The notes below the pieces were generated by a model. The model was not told where the DNA came from and did no database searches. It saw only the letters and a program-made list of their open reading frames with translations. A stretch of 64,000 nucleotides of DNA from Forficula auricularia (taxonomy: Eukaryota; Arthropoda; Insecta; Dermaptera; Forficulidae), in assembly GCA_024734495.1 (NCBI GenBank), contig JALMQS010000128.1, positions 26,266,711 to 26,330,710 of the forward strand, given 5' to 3'. The position numbers and the translations under genes were made by a program. This document shows, piece by piece, positions 23,067 to 33,659 of the stretch. Position 1 is the stretch's first letter. Every line of letters begins with the position of its first letter.

Positions 23067-24878
23067 GGAGATTCTCAAACTTTTTTTGTCTCGTAGACCC
23101 CTTCCATGTTTTTCTGTTTTGGGTAGACCGCCTTCTTAAAAAAATTAGGTTTTGCTTTTAAGGAAATTTTATATTATATTATATACAGAGCGCAAAAATA
23201 ATATTTATTTTTATATATCTCCTAAAAATTAAATTTATGAACCACTCCAAAAAACCTGAAGTGATACAAAGGGTCCCCCCCTTACCTCTCAGTTTGCGAT
23301 TTTTTTAAGAAAATAAAGTTTTACTTTTAAAGAAATTTTAATTTATTCTAATATTATATTATATACAGAGCGCAAAAATAATATTTATTTTTTATATCTC
23401 CCCTAAAAATTAAATTTATGAACCACTCCAAAAAACCTGAAGTGATACAAAGGGTCCCCCTTACCTCTCATTTTGCGATTTTTTTAATAAAATAAAGTTT
23501 TACTTTTAAAGAAATTTTAATTTATTCTAATATTATATTATATACAGAGCTTGAATATAATATTTATTTTTTCCTAAAAATTAAATTTATGAACCACTCC
23601 AAAAAACCTGAAATGATACAAAGGGTCCCCCTTACCTCTCATTTTCCGATTTTCTTAAGAAAATAAAGTCTTACATTTAATAAAATTTTAATTTATTCTA
23701 AAATTATATTATATACAGAGCTTGAATATAGTATTTATTTTTATATATCTCCTAAAAATTAAAATATGAATTACTCCAAAAATTTGTAAAATTTTAAAAT
23801 AATAATCTCGCTATGCTTTTAAATCTAGTTTTTTTTATCAAATATATCAAACTACTACACAAAGATGCGTAAATACGTAAATTCATAAATGATAACTATT
23901 TTAATTAATGCGAGATCTGAGCTTGACGTGATGTCCAATTTTTTTTTAATTCTGGGCCGAATATTTGAGAGGCCCATTCTCATTTCTCTTCGATCCTTTG
24001 CAAACGTTCTTTTTTATTATTTTTTTATGCAGGTAAGAGTCGAAAATCAAAATTCACACTAATATGAAGCCGAGAATTGCAATAATATTCTAATAGCTCT
24101 TTTAGCTAATTGAGGACAATCTGAATTTATATGTACTATACAAACTTCATTAATATTCAATTACTTATTTTTCTGTTTTTTATTTGTATGTGCCTAACTA
24201 TCAGTTTATATTTTTGAAAATATTTTCTTAATACTTTCCTTTTCAAAACTCTGGAAACAAATGAACGTGTTTGTCTCTCACATTTGTATTAATTGTTTGA
24301 CGTATTGAATAAATCAGTGCAAGTCCGAGTCTTCCTGTGCTGTCTTTGCGAAGCTCTGAGATAAGATTAGACAACCATTTCTACTGCGCGTATGCGGTTA
24401 ACATGAAGATACTGCAAGTTTCTACAAGTCCAAAGTGTATTGCGACCACGAAGCGAATAGCCTATTCATTTCTTTTGAAACGACAAATAGCTCTACCAGC
24501 TTGTACTAAATACACTTGGAATAGAATAATATAGAGATTTTGTTATAATAAGCTTTCCAAAAACTACGCCTTAACTAAGTTAGAAAAAATGTATTGAAAT
24601 CACCAGAATCGACAGTTTGGCATTTTCAAATTTTTAAAATAATTTATAAAAATTGAAATGGATTTGCTCTGTTTCAACAAATATATCTGTGTATGTGAAT
24701 TATTCTATTCATGGAAAGCCAAAATTCAAGTCACGACCTGATGCTTAAATGAGATTCACTATCGTGAACACCCATTTACCTATCATAGACCCCCAATTTG
24801 TTTTTTCATTGAGATGGACCCCTTGAAGGTCATCATGGACTCCTGAGGGTACATGTGGATCACTCTGGGAACCATTGG
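23067..24878. mobile_element. hAT-like element with 8-bp TSD
   Basis: The termini 'GGAGATTCTCAAACTTTTTT' (left) and 'CTCTGGGAACCATTGG' (right) are imperfect inverted repeats of the hAT type (CAG-GGTTCTCAAAC class). They are flanked on both sides by 'TTTAGTCC' (23,059-23,066 and 24,879-24,886), the 8-bp TSD expected for hAT. No transposase is recognised, so the element is non-autonomous. It holds a tandem array and one arm of another inverted repeat. Confidence 0.8.
23120..23800. repeat. ~170-180-bp tandem array inside the hAT element
   Basis: Nearly four units repeat at spacings of about 181, 171 and 176 bp. Each has 'TTATATTATATACAGAGC', 'ATGAACCACTCCAAAAAACC' and 'GATACAAAGGGTCCCCC'. The last unit is degenerate. 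Expansion inside a transposon body is a known route to satellite formation. Confidence 0.85.
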
Positions 24879-25385
24879 TTTAGTCCTAGAGTAGGCAGGC
24901 TGTTTCATCACCAGCAAACACCAGCTCTGAGATCCTGCAAGATATTATTATGAGTCAATTAAGCCAAAATGCAATCAATTCATACTCAGATGCATTCTAA
25001 TGTCTAAATGGAACTGAATAATGGTGAATATAAGCAGACGGTAGGCAGGGTGCTTAAAGTAAACATTAATATTCATAAGCCACAACAGACAGAGCATTGA
25101 GGGGCGGAGACCCTCTGTCAAGGGATGCTATTTGACATTTAATATCGCATAAAAATGGCACACGCCTTGCTAATAATCCCAAGGGAGATTTCATGAAACA
25201 GAGCAAATCCATTTCAATTTTTATAAATTATTTTAAAAATTTGAAAATGTCAAACTGTCGACTCTGCTGATTCCAAAACATTTTTTCTAACTTAGTTGAT
25301 GGGTAGATTTTGGTTTTTGGAAAGCTTATTATAACAAGATCTCTATAATTTTATTCTATTCCAAGATCTTTAGGACAAGCTGGCA
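24499..25385. repeat. Widely spaced inverted repeat, ~185-bp arms
   Basis: Arm 24,499-24,680 and arm 25,193-25,385 are reverse complements, sharing 'TTATAATAAGCTTTCCAAAA', 'TTTAAAATAATTTATAAAAA' and 'GGATTTGCTCTGTTTC'. The left arm lies inside the hAT element and the right arm outside it, so these may be two insertions of one family in opposite orientation. Confidence 0.7.
24887..25192. other. GC-richer block between inverted arms
   Basis: About 300 bp with mixed composition and no recognised repeat or coding frame. It lies directly after the hAT target site. It is possibly conserved non-coding sequence of the locus into which the hAT inserted. Confidence 0.25.
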
Positions 25386-25639
25386 GAACTAATTGACTTC
25401 TCAAATGAAATGATGGACATTGTCCTTTGGACAAGCCATTGCAAGTGTCAATCTATCACCTGGAATATAATTCGATTTGCACTAAAAATATAGACATTCA
25501 AAATCATCTTCATCATCTATCCTAGATGTTTCTTATCCGAAATCATATCACACTAATAAATGCGCATAATTTCCTCCTCCCTCAAGAACTAAATCGACAT
25601 TCACTGTGTTTTATTTGTTTCTCATTTTATCATTATGGA

Positions 25640-25745
25640 AGGAGTCAATAAAGAGTGGAATTATAAATTTTAGAAGACACTCTTTTATTGTCTCCTTCAA
25701 TATATAAAAATTCTGGTACCCTCGCTCGGCACAAAAACTTTCAAA
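25640..25745. repeat. Shortened family-A hairpin and end
   Basis: 'CAATAAAGAGTGGAATTATAAA' in part mirrors 'CACTCTTTTATTGTCTCC' across a short centre. It is followed by 'AATATATAAAAATTCTGGTACC' in part and 'CTCGGCACAAAAA', the same right-hand sequence as the palindrome at 5.8 kb. The central GAAACTATAGTC has been lost, as expected of an internal deletion within a palindrome. Confidence 0.55.
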
Positions 25746-25749
25746 TCAA

Positions 25750-26955
25750 TTTATTATTATTCGTTATTATTATTTAAATTTGTTTCAAAAACTGTTATGG
25801 AGATTTAAAAATCTATTTATTAATATCAATTAATAGGTTTTTTAAATTATATTGATTTTACCTGGCAATGAGGCCGCTAATAATGAGACCATTGGAGCTC
25901 CGAAATGAAGGGTTAAAATATTATTTTCTTAAAATTTTTAAAATTTGTATACCGAGACCAGAAGCGAACAAGAGTCTATTTACTTTCAGCCATTTTTTTC
26001 ATCTCAGTAGTGGATGAAATGAAAAAATTGTTTAGACAACTATAGAATCGACTTTCACGAATCAACGTTTCTTTTCACTCGCTTTTTTTTTAACAATTTT
26101 TCTTACTCGCGTTATCGAATCAAGTAATCAAAATATTTTTTTTAATTTTTATTAATTTGACCTGTTTAAAAAGCTAAATGAAACGTAATGATGATTTGTG
26201 AGATTAATCTAGATTCTATTTATGAATTTTTTCATTTCACCTACTCCTGAAACTATTAAGGGCATCGATTTCTTCCACCTAGAAGTCGCAAAATGAAATT
26301 ACCTTTATTCATCTCTGAGATAAAAGCTCTCAGAGTCAGTACCCCAGCAGGCGATCGCAATACTTCACATTATATTCTATTTTATTATATGATATAAATA
26401 ATATTTATGTGAAATTAAAAAATATATTTAATTATTGGAAAATCTGTTATAAACCCTATATAATTACCCCTATATAGTGGGCCGGTAAGGCCTACCTCGT
26501 GTCTTTGTGTTTGTGAAAAAGCTTGTGTGTTCTACGGTTAAGTGAATTAAGACAAATAATATAAATATAGATGGATAGTAATAAACATTGTTCGATATTG
26601 CATATAGAAGGAATTAGAACTGATTGATGTTGAAAGAAATGTATATCTTGGCTTTAAATCGTGATGATTTTAAAGCTGGTAATTAATATATAAATGCAAA
26701 GCTGATTATATTTTTGACTACAATACTTATATAGTCGAGTTAAATTGTATCCGGGTAAAAAAAACTCTATATATATTTTTTTTTTATTTGAGAATATAAT
26801 TAATTAATGATTGTATCTTTACTTGTTACCTTCATCATGTCTTTTTAATTAGAAATATTTTTTCTGTTATTTTTTATGGGGTCAATTACTCGATTGCATA
26901 GAGAAAATTCGTTTTGCCATAGCAAAATAGCCACATAAACGAGTTGGTATATATA
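25750..26955. other. AT-rich stretch, no gene seen
   Basis: No coding region or repeat boundary is recognised. A run of 'TATATAGT' words near 26,455-26,480 and 26,735 is the only repeated short motif noticed. Confidence 0.5.
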
Positions 26956-26959
26956 AATG

Positions 26960-27180
26960 AATAAATGTATATGTTTATTACCATCAACCAGAGGACAACC
27001 TCATTGATTTTTCTTTATGAATCAACATCACTGCCTCTCTCAGCAAAACAAAATATTTTCATTAGAGCAGAGATTCTCAACCTTTTTCTTCCAATATACC
27101 GCTTCTGCAATTTTATAAGAATGCCATTTTCCTCTTTCGGAGCCTGAAAATGTCTCAATCAAAAGCGAAACGTTATTAAA
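26960..27180. mobile_element. Family-A end cut by hAT-like terminus
   Basis: 'TATGTTTATTACCATCAACC', 'TTTCTTTATGAATCAACATC' and 'CTCTCAGCAAAACAAAATA' match the right end of the family-A element at 47.9 kb. At 27,066 'GCAGAGATTCTCAACCTTTT' looks like a hAT end. A degenerate hammerhead-like string, CTGAAAA ... GCGAAACGTT, follows at about 27,146-27,178. No second hAT end is found. Confidence 0.45.
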
Positions 27181-27899
27181 TAAACAGTATTTATATAGTT
27201 GCTGTATATCTCTTTTCTAATGCAACTATTTTTCAAATTTCCATTGATAAAGGGAGAATTTCTCCCCGAAAGTTGTGAATTTGTTTTGTAAAAGAACTGT
27301 ATTTACCATATTTAATACAAAACACAATAAGGAATATAAGTATTTAGAATAAATTTTTTATAATATAATGCTCTGAAGGACAGATTACTAGGATATGCAC
27401 TAGAGACTGGTGAAACTTGTCTACCGGTCCTAATATAGTATTCAATTCACTCATTTTTTTAGTGTGTTTATGGATGTTTGAAACGTAGAGTAAAATTTTC
27501 TTCAGTCATGTTTTTTTCTTTCTACGTTCTTTTTGTATGTGCGTCTATGTTTGTACGTCCTAACTCACATAAAAATTTTGTAGTAGTTTCAAAATGTCGC
27601 AATTTCCACTTCCAAGAATTGCAGGCTTTGAAATCTCACTCTTTGTCCGACCATCTGCAAAGCGGAGAGCACACTTCTTAAAAAAGATTTCACTTTTTCT
27701 TCAAATTTATGATAATTGATTATCAAACTGAATCATTTTGTTTATTTTTTAAATTATTAAATTTTTTAATGTTTTTACTATTAAAAGGGCAAATTTTCTA
27801 AAGTTTCTCAACATTATGGGGGTGATAATAATGTTTTCTTAACGATTTAAATAGTTTGTATGAGAAATCCAATTCGATTGTTTGGAAAACAGGCCAATA

Positions 27900-28260
27900 A
27901 ATGTGAATCTATGAATAATCCCAGTTGTAAAGCCCTGGTGAATTGCAGGCGTAAATTTGCCCGGCAACTATTAATACCCTCGCCCGGAAAGCCCTTCGGT
28001 TGAAACTGGCGGCGTTTATTACCTCGCGCCAGGGAGGAAAGAGAGGGGCTTAATGTCTGATCCGGTGTGTGTTGTATATATATGTAGGGTGGTCCTAAAA
28101 TAAAGAACAGCCCGTTCCATTATGGGTATCTGGATATGGGATATTCGAAGGCAGGGGAGCTTGAGGGTTGAGGGGAACCATGTCTTGTCCATTAGTCTCG
28201 GTTCGTTACAAACCCACCGGGACGCACTCAACAAGACCAACCCGCCTATTCGTTTCTACT
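27900..28260. other. GC-richer block, possible conserved non-coding element
   Basis: This includes GC-rich words such as 'TTGCCCGGCAACTATTAAT' and 'ACTGGCGGCGTTTATTACC'. No repeat family is recognised. Two overlapping open frames on opposite strands argue against either being real. Regulatory function is a guess. Confidence 0.25.
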
Positions 28261-28935
28261 TTTCGAATGCAGAAATTTTAAAAAGGTTCATATGCTGCTC
28301 TCTCTCTAAATAATGTTTTTATTCATTTCCTTTATACGAGTATAAACTTTAAGCCAAGATATAATCATATAAAAGAAAATTTTCTCTAAAAACTAAATAA
28401 CTATAATCGGATTATGTTTTTAAGTTGAGTGGAAGTTTCTTAAATGAAAATTAGGGACTTATTTCATGTTGATTTAGCTATTTTTACATATACATCTTAG
28501 AATAGGGTACATGGTAAATTTTAATCTGGACGATTATAAAGTGTAGTCTCTTGAAAGTTGACTAATGCCTCCAGTACGGGCTAACAAATATGTAGTTGCT
28601 TTGTACTAGGTCTGAAATGAATTTTGTAAAAGCTGCATATGAGTTTGTGACCTCCTTTTTTAGGCAGCGAAAAGAAAAACAAAAGCGCATATTTTGATCC
28701 ATCATTCACTATTTGATGGGCAAATTTATAAATTGTTTGAAAATTTAAGAGAACCTTCCCAAAACAATTTTCATTCACTTTTAGGTGCGCTTTGAAAGTT
28801 CCGATAATCTGTAGTGGGATCTTAAATTCTTTACCAAAATACAATATTACGTTTGGCATTACCACCACAGGAAAGATGGATTGGCTATGGCTTTAAGGTA
28901 AAAAAAACTTTTTTATATAAAGCAAAAAATACATA

Positions 28936-29860
28936 GGGGAAAGTTGGCAAAATCGTACCACTTAACAAATTATGCATAATGTAAAGTTCTGGCAACTCTG
29001 TCTGAGAATTTAGCTTAACAATTTTGTATAGAATAGAATTTAAATAACCTGTGTACAACATTAATTTTATTCTGAAAACAGTTGTTATAATTTTACAAAC
29101 ATTTTTTTAAAAGGTACGATTTTGATCCTAAATAGTACAGGTTGATTTTTATTTAACATTGAGGACAGGCCTCATGTACCCAAAAAGAACATCTTGAACA
29201 TTGATTGTATCATATTAAATTAGAGAACAAAGAAAATATTTTTGTATTATAGACAAAAAGATCAGCCGGGATTCGAACCCGGGATCTTCGCATGTCGGTG
29301 CTATGATTTCATAAGAGCCTTAGCTCCTATATCTTCTAGCCACTGATCCCCGAACTTGAGCTAATATCTAATGTCTATATGAATTTTGAAAATTTCATTT
29401 GTATTTAATCTTTAATCTCCTCTTCGTTCATTTTCGCGTCTCTGAAGTGGCCTGACTAAATTATTAAGGCGTTTGAATATATATATAGTTTAATAAATGA
29501 AAGCGTTTGAATATAGTTTAATTGTATCATATCTACGGTACGATTTTTAAAATTACACAGCAGTACAATTTCGGGTATCCAGCGTTGAAATTTCGTTATA
29601 TTTAATTTCAAAGTGAGTTTTAAGGTGATTGAAGAATCGTTACATTTACCAAAGTAGGATTATGTTAATGAAAAAAAATTAAAATTTATCTGTTATTTCA
29701 AGAGTATATTCATTTTTCATACAATTTTACATTAATTTGAAATAAATATGGATTAGGTGGTAAAAGTTTTTGATAGTAATCGTGAACAATTGATCCTAAG
29801 CGAAATTTTGAATGTGGTACGATTTAAATGACACGTACGATTTTCCAATTTCTCCCTTAT
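28936..29860. mobile_element. Element with GTACGATTTT ends and tRNA-like insert
   Basis: The left end 'GGGGAAAGTTGGCAAAATCG' and the right end 'GTACGATTTTCCAATTTCTC' are imperfect inverted repeats. The word GTACGATTT or its complement recurs at about 28,955, 29,115, 29,538, 29,818 and 29,836. The interior carries a tRNA-like sequence at 29,259-29,349. No protein is recognised; probably a non-autonomous element of about 0.9 kb. Confidence 0.5.
29259..29349 (-). tRNA. tRNA-like sequence, probably pseudo-tRNA
   Basis: Minus strand: 7-bp acceptor GGATCAG / CTGATCT (one G-U), then TG and an A-box-like 'GTGGCTAGAAGATATAGG', and a perfect T arm CCGGG-TTCGAAT-CCCGG, followed at once by TTTTT, a Pol III terminator. 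The middle is 91-nt-class long and gives no standard 5-bp anticodon stem with a 7-nt loop, so no amino acid can be assigned. It is either a decayed tRNA, an intron-containing one, or the head of a SINE. Confidence 0.45.
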
Positions 29861-29869
29861 AATAATTTA

Positions 29870-30820
29870 TTTCAAAGTAAAAATTGATGCAACTTCCAAT
29901 GTGTTCTCCCAAGTACCTTGTGCGGTGGATCTGAGAAATTAAGATAATTATCTAGTTAGGTTAACTGTTAGAAAATAAATAATCACGAGTGAGCTGGTCC
30001 TTATCTTAACAAGCATGTTCTATTTTCATTTAAACAGTTTCATTTATCCGTAGAATCAAGTGTTGAAATATTTTAGTTTCTTCAATTAAAATATTGCTGA
30101 TGGTTTACTTTAATAATTAGTGTGTTCTATTTTTATGATTAAAAAGTAGCTTGAAAATATGTTAGTTGCCACACTACCCCTGCCCTTAAAATCAAGTAAA
30201 TGGAATAGGAATTTTAGTAAAGATTTAAATAAGCAAAATTACAAAGAAAAAGTAGCTATATCAAATGAAAAGTCAAAAAAAATAACTCACAGAGGAATAT
30301 TAATTACACTCAAAAATGTTCAATTTACTTTTTGCTTATTTGTTTTTAGAAAAAAAAGTGACACTTGAAGAAAAATCATGTTTAAAACGGATTATTTTCT
30401 GATGAAAAGTGTCTCTTTAGATTCAAATACACAAGATAACTCTAGAACAGAAGGTAGTAATAGTAGTAGAATGTTCTATCTAGTGCAGAGATGCTCGTAT
30501 TTCCAAAATTGGTAAACTATTATTTTAGATTGAATTTTGGCTTTCTAACTGTAAAATTTGAATGCAAAAAATGTAGAAGAATAATATAAATACAAATCTC
30601 TCTATTCTGACCAATGAACTGAAACTTAGTGCAAAAGTGAGTATTAATGACCTTGATCTTTCTCTTTAGTTTTAGCCTTATAGCTAAAATCTTTACCTGA
30701 GGAAAAATTATTGAATCATCAAAATATGTGGAAAATGCACCGAGCTTAGAAAAAGCTTTCATTTTTTTCCTCTAATTTAGAATTTAAAATAACCGAATAA
30801 GCAAATGAGATGAGAGTTAC
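29870..30820. other. AT-rich stretch, no gene seen
   Basis: No recognised gene or repeat boundary up to the LINE tail. The short open frames at 30,159 and 30,520 have no recognisable domain. Confidence 0.5.
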
Positions 30821-30973
30821 AATATTAACTTCTTCTTCTTCTTATTCTTCTATATAGGTGTGAACACCTGTTTCTCCAACATATTATAATCAGTCATCAG
30901 GGTCATAACTCTCTTTCCATCGTTTTTTTTGTCTCCCTCGGGACGGTTTTTTGCCAAAATTTTCGGGAGACGG

Positions 30974-31321
30974 TCAGGTCGTCTTGCATTCTGCATGGGC
31001 AGTCCAGCATCTTCTTCTTACATTAACCCATGTCCTGAAGACCGCTTTTTGCCTAAGGTGCTCGCTCCGGGTTTTGTCATGTAGGGTCTTCGAATGGATG
31101 TCTCTTACAACTCTCATCTCAGTTGTCCGGAGAAGCTGCTTTGTAACGGTTGTGTCTGCACTGGACTCAGCCCCATATGTTATTATCGGGCGAACACAGG
31201 TCTTATATATCCTAATTTTACTTTCAGCAGACATAAACTTATTTTTCCAGACTAGATTTGATAGACAGTCCGAAATTTTTCCTCCTTTGATGACATGCGA
31301 AGTTACTTCTTCCTTAAGGTT
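30974..31321 (-). pseudogene. LINE RT C-terminal region after a premature stop
   Basis: In the same frame as the RT, downstream of one TGA, the sequence continues through KIRIYKTCVRPIITYGAE and a leucine/arginine-rich stretch to RRRCWTAHAE. These are the usual post-RT segments of this LINE type. A further frameshift is likely near 30,980. Kept separate because the stop severs it from the RT. Confidence 0.7.
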
Positions 31322-32527
31322 TCATCTGCTAGAAACTTGAACTCCTAGATAGTTAAAGCTTTGGACTTGTTCTATTGGACTTTTGTTGATGACTAAGTTA
31401 CACCTAAGGGAAGCTTTTGCAATCGCCATGCATTTTGTCTTGGTGGTAGAGACTTGCATGTTAAGCCGATCGGAATTTTCAGAGAATTTGTCCAGGAGAA
31501 TTTGAAGGTCCTCTTCGCACTCCGCCATCAGGACCGCGTCATCAGCATAGCACACCACTGGCAAAGTGGTTTCCCCCAATTTGTAGCCAAGGTGTTCGGG
31601 TAGATTTTCGATAATATCGTCCATTATCACGTTGAAGAGCATAGGACTCAATGAATCTCCCTGTCTTACTCCACTGAAGATGCTAATAGGTTTTGTTCTC
31701 TCGCTATTGGATTTGATGTAAGTCGTGTTACCTGTGTTTAGATCTTGGATAATTTTTAAAATTCTTGGAGGAACGCCTCGCTTGAGAAGGCACTCCGTAA
31801 CATCCTGTAACCTTACACGATCAAAGGCTTTGGAGAGATCGACAAAGCAAAGATATGCTGGCCTATTAAACTCTATTGCCTTTTCAACTAGTTGTCTAAT
31901 GATGAATATGGCATCTGTGGTGGATCTGTTCTTCCTGAACCCCTGTTGTTCTTCTCTTGGCGAGATAAACCCTAAAAGAATGTTTAGGATTATTTTAGAG
32001 AATAGTTTGGCGGTAGTATTCAACAGGGTTATTCCTCGATAGTTTTCCGGATCTGTTTTGATGCCCTTTTTAAAAACCGGTATAGTGATACTGCTTTTCC
32101 AATCTACAGGTATTGTACATTCCTTATAGATCTTCTGGAACATATTTGTAAGATGTTTGATTAGCTCAGGACCGCCGTACTTCAGCATCTCATTTGATAT
32201 GTCGTCCGGACCAGATGCCTTCCTGTTTTTCAGCTTTCCTATTTCGACTTTAACATCTTCAGTTGATATGTGTGTATCGTCGACTGAAAGTGCGATATCT
32301 TCGATGTTGTTGTTTGAGTTAAAATATAGGGTTTTGAAGTACTGTTCCCATTCCTGAATTGTTATTTTGTTGTTTGTGATTAACTCATTAGTCTCCTTTC
32401 TGCTTTTCCTCAGAATTTTCCACACCTTCTTTTGGGCACCATAGAGGTCACTTTCCATCTCGTTTGTAAATTTTTGCCAGAATTCCTCTTTAATTTTTCT
32501 GATTTTAGCATTCACCCTATTCCTCAC
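31322..32527 (-). CDS. LINE reverse transcriptase
   Basis: A 401-codon frame encodes the RT. Ordered motifs are KASGPDDISNEML, WKSSITIPVFKKG, NYRGITLLNTTAKL, QQGFRKNRSTTDA, CFVDLSKAFDRV (first catalytic Asp), SGVRQGDSLSPMLFN and CYADDAVLMAE (catalytic YADD). All look intact. The listed 5' boundary is a GTG valine codon, not a true initiator, because the protein should run on from the endonuclease frame. A TGA after FNYLGVQVSSR closes it early; the same frame then continues into the C-terminal part. Confidence 0.85.
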   Translation of the reverse strand: MRNRVNAKIRKIKEEFWQKFTNEMESDLYGAQKKVWKILRKSRKETNELITNNKITIQEWEQYFKTLYFNSNNNIEDIALSVDDTHISTEDVKVEIGKLKNRKASGPDDISNEMLKYGGPELIKHLTNMFQKIYKECTIPVDWKSSITIPVFKKGIKTDPENYRGITLLNTTAKLFSKIILNILLGFISPREEQQGFRKNRSTTDAIFIIRQLVEKAIEFNRPAYLCFVDLSKAFDRVRLQDVTECLLKRGVPPRILKIIQDLNTGNTTYIKSNSERTKPISIFSGVRQGDSLSPMLFNVIMDDIIENLPEHLGYKLGETTLPVVCYADDAVLMAECEEDLQILLDKFSENSDRLNMQVSTTKTKCMAIAKASLRCNLVINKSPIEQVQSFNYLGVQVSSR

Positions 32528-33515
32528 TTCTTCTTTCTTGTGATGGGAGCGCCATATAAGCCAAGTAGGCCTTTCTTTTTTCTTTTGCTAGAATTTTTAT
32601 TTCTGGTGTATACCAGGGTGTTGATTTTCTGTTGTTATTTTGGGTTACAGTTCGTTTCCCTAACGCTTCTTCCGCGGAGCTGAGTATAATCGACTTAATT
32701 TTTTCCCACTGTTGGTCTATAGGCTCCTCTTCAGCGATGCGTGCTGCTTGAAATTTCTGGGAAATTCTAGACGAGTAAAGATATTTAACGCTATCATGTT
32801 GAAATGTCTCTATATTGAATTTTGAGATTATATTGGGTTTTGGCTTTCTACTCAACTGGGCTGACAATCGTAGTTTCCCAATTATAATCTTATGATCGCT
32901 TCCTATATCAGATGTTATGTGGGCTCGAACGTCTAAAACTTGTGTTGGATGAATTTTCCTATTCGTAATAATATAGTCAATAGTTGATTCATGCCCTCTA
33001 CTGTTGCCCCATGTTGTTTTATGAATATCCTTGTGATCAAAAAAGGTGTTGTTGATTCGGAGAGAATTCATGGCGCATAGATTTACCAAGAGATCTCCAT
33101 TGTCATTGACCACGCTCTCATTGAAACGCTGTTTGACACCAGGTATCACATGATCTCCAACTCGAGCATTCAAATCGCCCATTAAGATTAAATTTGATTC
33201 TTTAGGTACTCGGCTTATAGTATTGTGAAGGTCTTCATAGAAGGACTCTCGGAGCTCTATTTTTTTAGATATATCAGGTGCATATACACTCAGTAAGTGC
33301 CAGATTGAGTTGGGAAATTTTAGGTTGACTTGCAAAATCCTTTCATTAATATATTGGATGTGTGTTGCATGTATGTTGTTCGCATATTTTTCGTGTATCA
33401 GCAGACCCACACCCGCACTTGCCCGCTCTTCTCTATTCTTCCCTGAGTATGCAAAAATATAATTCCCTATTTTAGTCGAACCACTTCCTTTTTCTTTGTC
33501 TCCGACATGGCGCAA
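32517..33515 (-). CDS. LINE AP-like endonuclease domain (frameshifted ends)
   Basis: This 332-codon frame covers most of an exonuclease/endonuclease/phosphatase-fold domain that nicks target DNA for retrotransposition. Visible signatures are LLIHEKYANNIHA, the metal/catalytic block LILMGDLNARVGDH (Asp, Asn), a TTWGNSRGHESTIDYIITN block and the terminal SDH of the family (GSDHKIIIGKLRL). The natural N-terminus continues upstream in another frame across a frameshift at about 33,495. The C-terminus runs out of frame just before the RT. No function can be expected from this copy. Confidence 0.8.
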   Translation of the reverse strand: MRHVGDKEKGSGSTKIGNYIFAYSGKNREERASAGVGLLIHEKYANNIHATHIQYINERILQVNLKFPNSIWHLLSVYAPDISKKIELRESFYEDLHNTISRVPKESNLILMGDLNARVGDHVIPGVKQRFNESVVNDNGDLLVNLCAMNSLRINNTFFDHKDIHKTTWGNSRGHESTIDYIITNRKIHPTQVLDVRAHITSDIGSDHKIIIGKLRLSAQLSRKPKPNIISKFNIETFQHDSVKYLYSSRISQKFQAARIAEEEPIDQQWEKIKSIILSSAEEALGKRTVTQNNNRKSTPWYTPEIKILAKEKRKAYLAYMALPSQERRSEE

Positions 33516-33659
33516 AAGTCAATTTGGAAGTCATTCAGTTCTGTAAGAATTTCCTGCTCTCTCCCGGCCCAAGATGTGACATTCCATGCCGCAAATTTAA
33601 TTAAGTTTCGTTTCCATAATCGTATTTTCCTTTGTCTTGCAGAGGTCGTTATCTGAACT

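Larger units (their letters stand above)
30830..33640 (-). mobile_element. LINE retrotransposon, nearly full-length, decayed
   Basis: On the minus strand an apurinic-type endonuclease is followed by a reverse transcriptase and a C-terminal basic region. The element ends in a short GAA-rich tail at about 30,832-30,850. The endonuclease start (AAWNVTSW at about 33,590) is in a different frame from the rest of the domain. A frameshift separates endonuclease and RT near 32,525, and an in-frame TGA sits near 31,322. Each lesion is minor, so the copy is relatively young. Clade is not assigned with certainty; RTE-like is my best guess. Confidence 0.85.

Noticed and set aside
29259..29349. A functional tRNA gene
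   Set aside because: No normal anticodon stem-loop can be drawn, so only a tRNA-like call is kept.
30951..31340. 129-codon plus-strand frame
   Set aside because: It lies antisense to the LINE C-terminal region, whose minus-strand reading gives real RT-type motifs.
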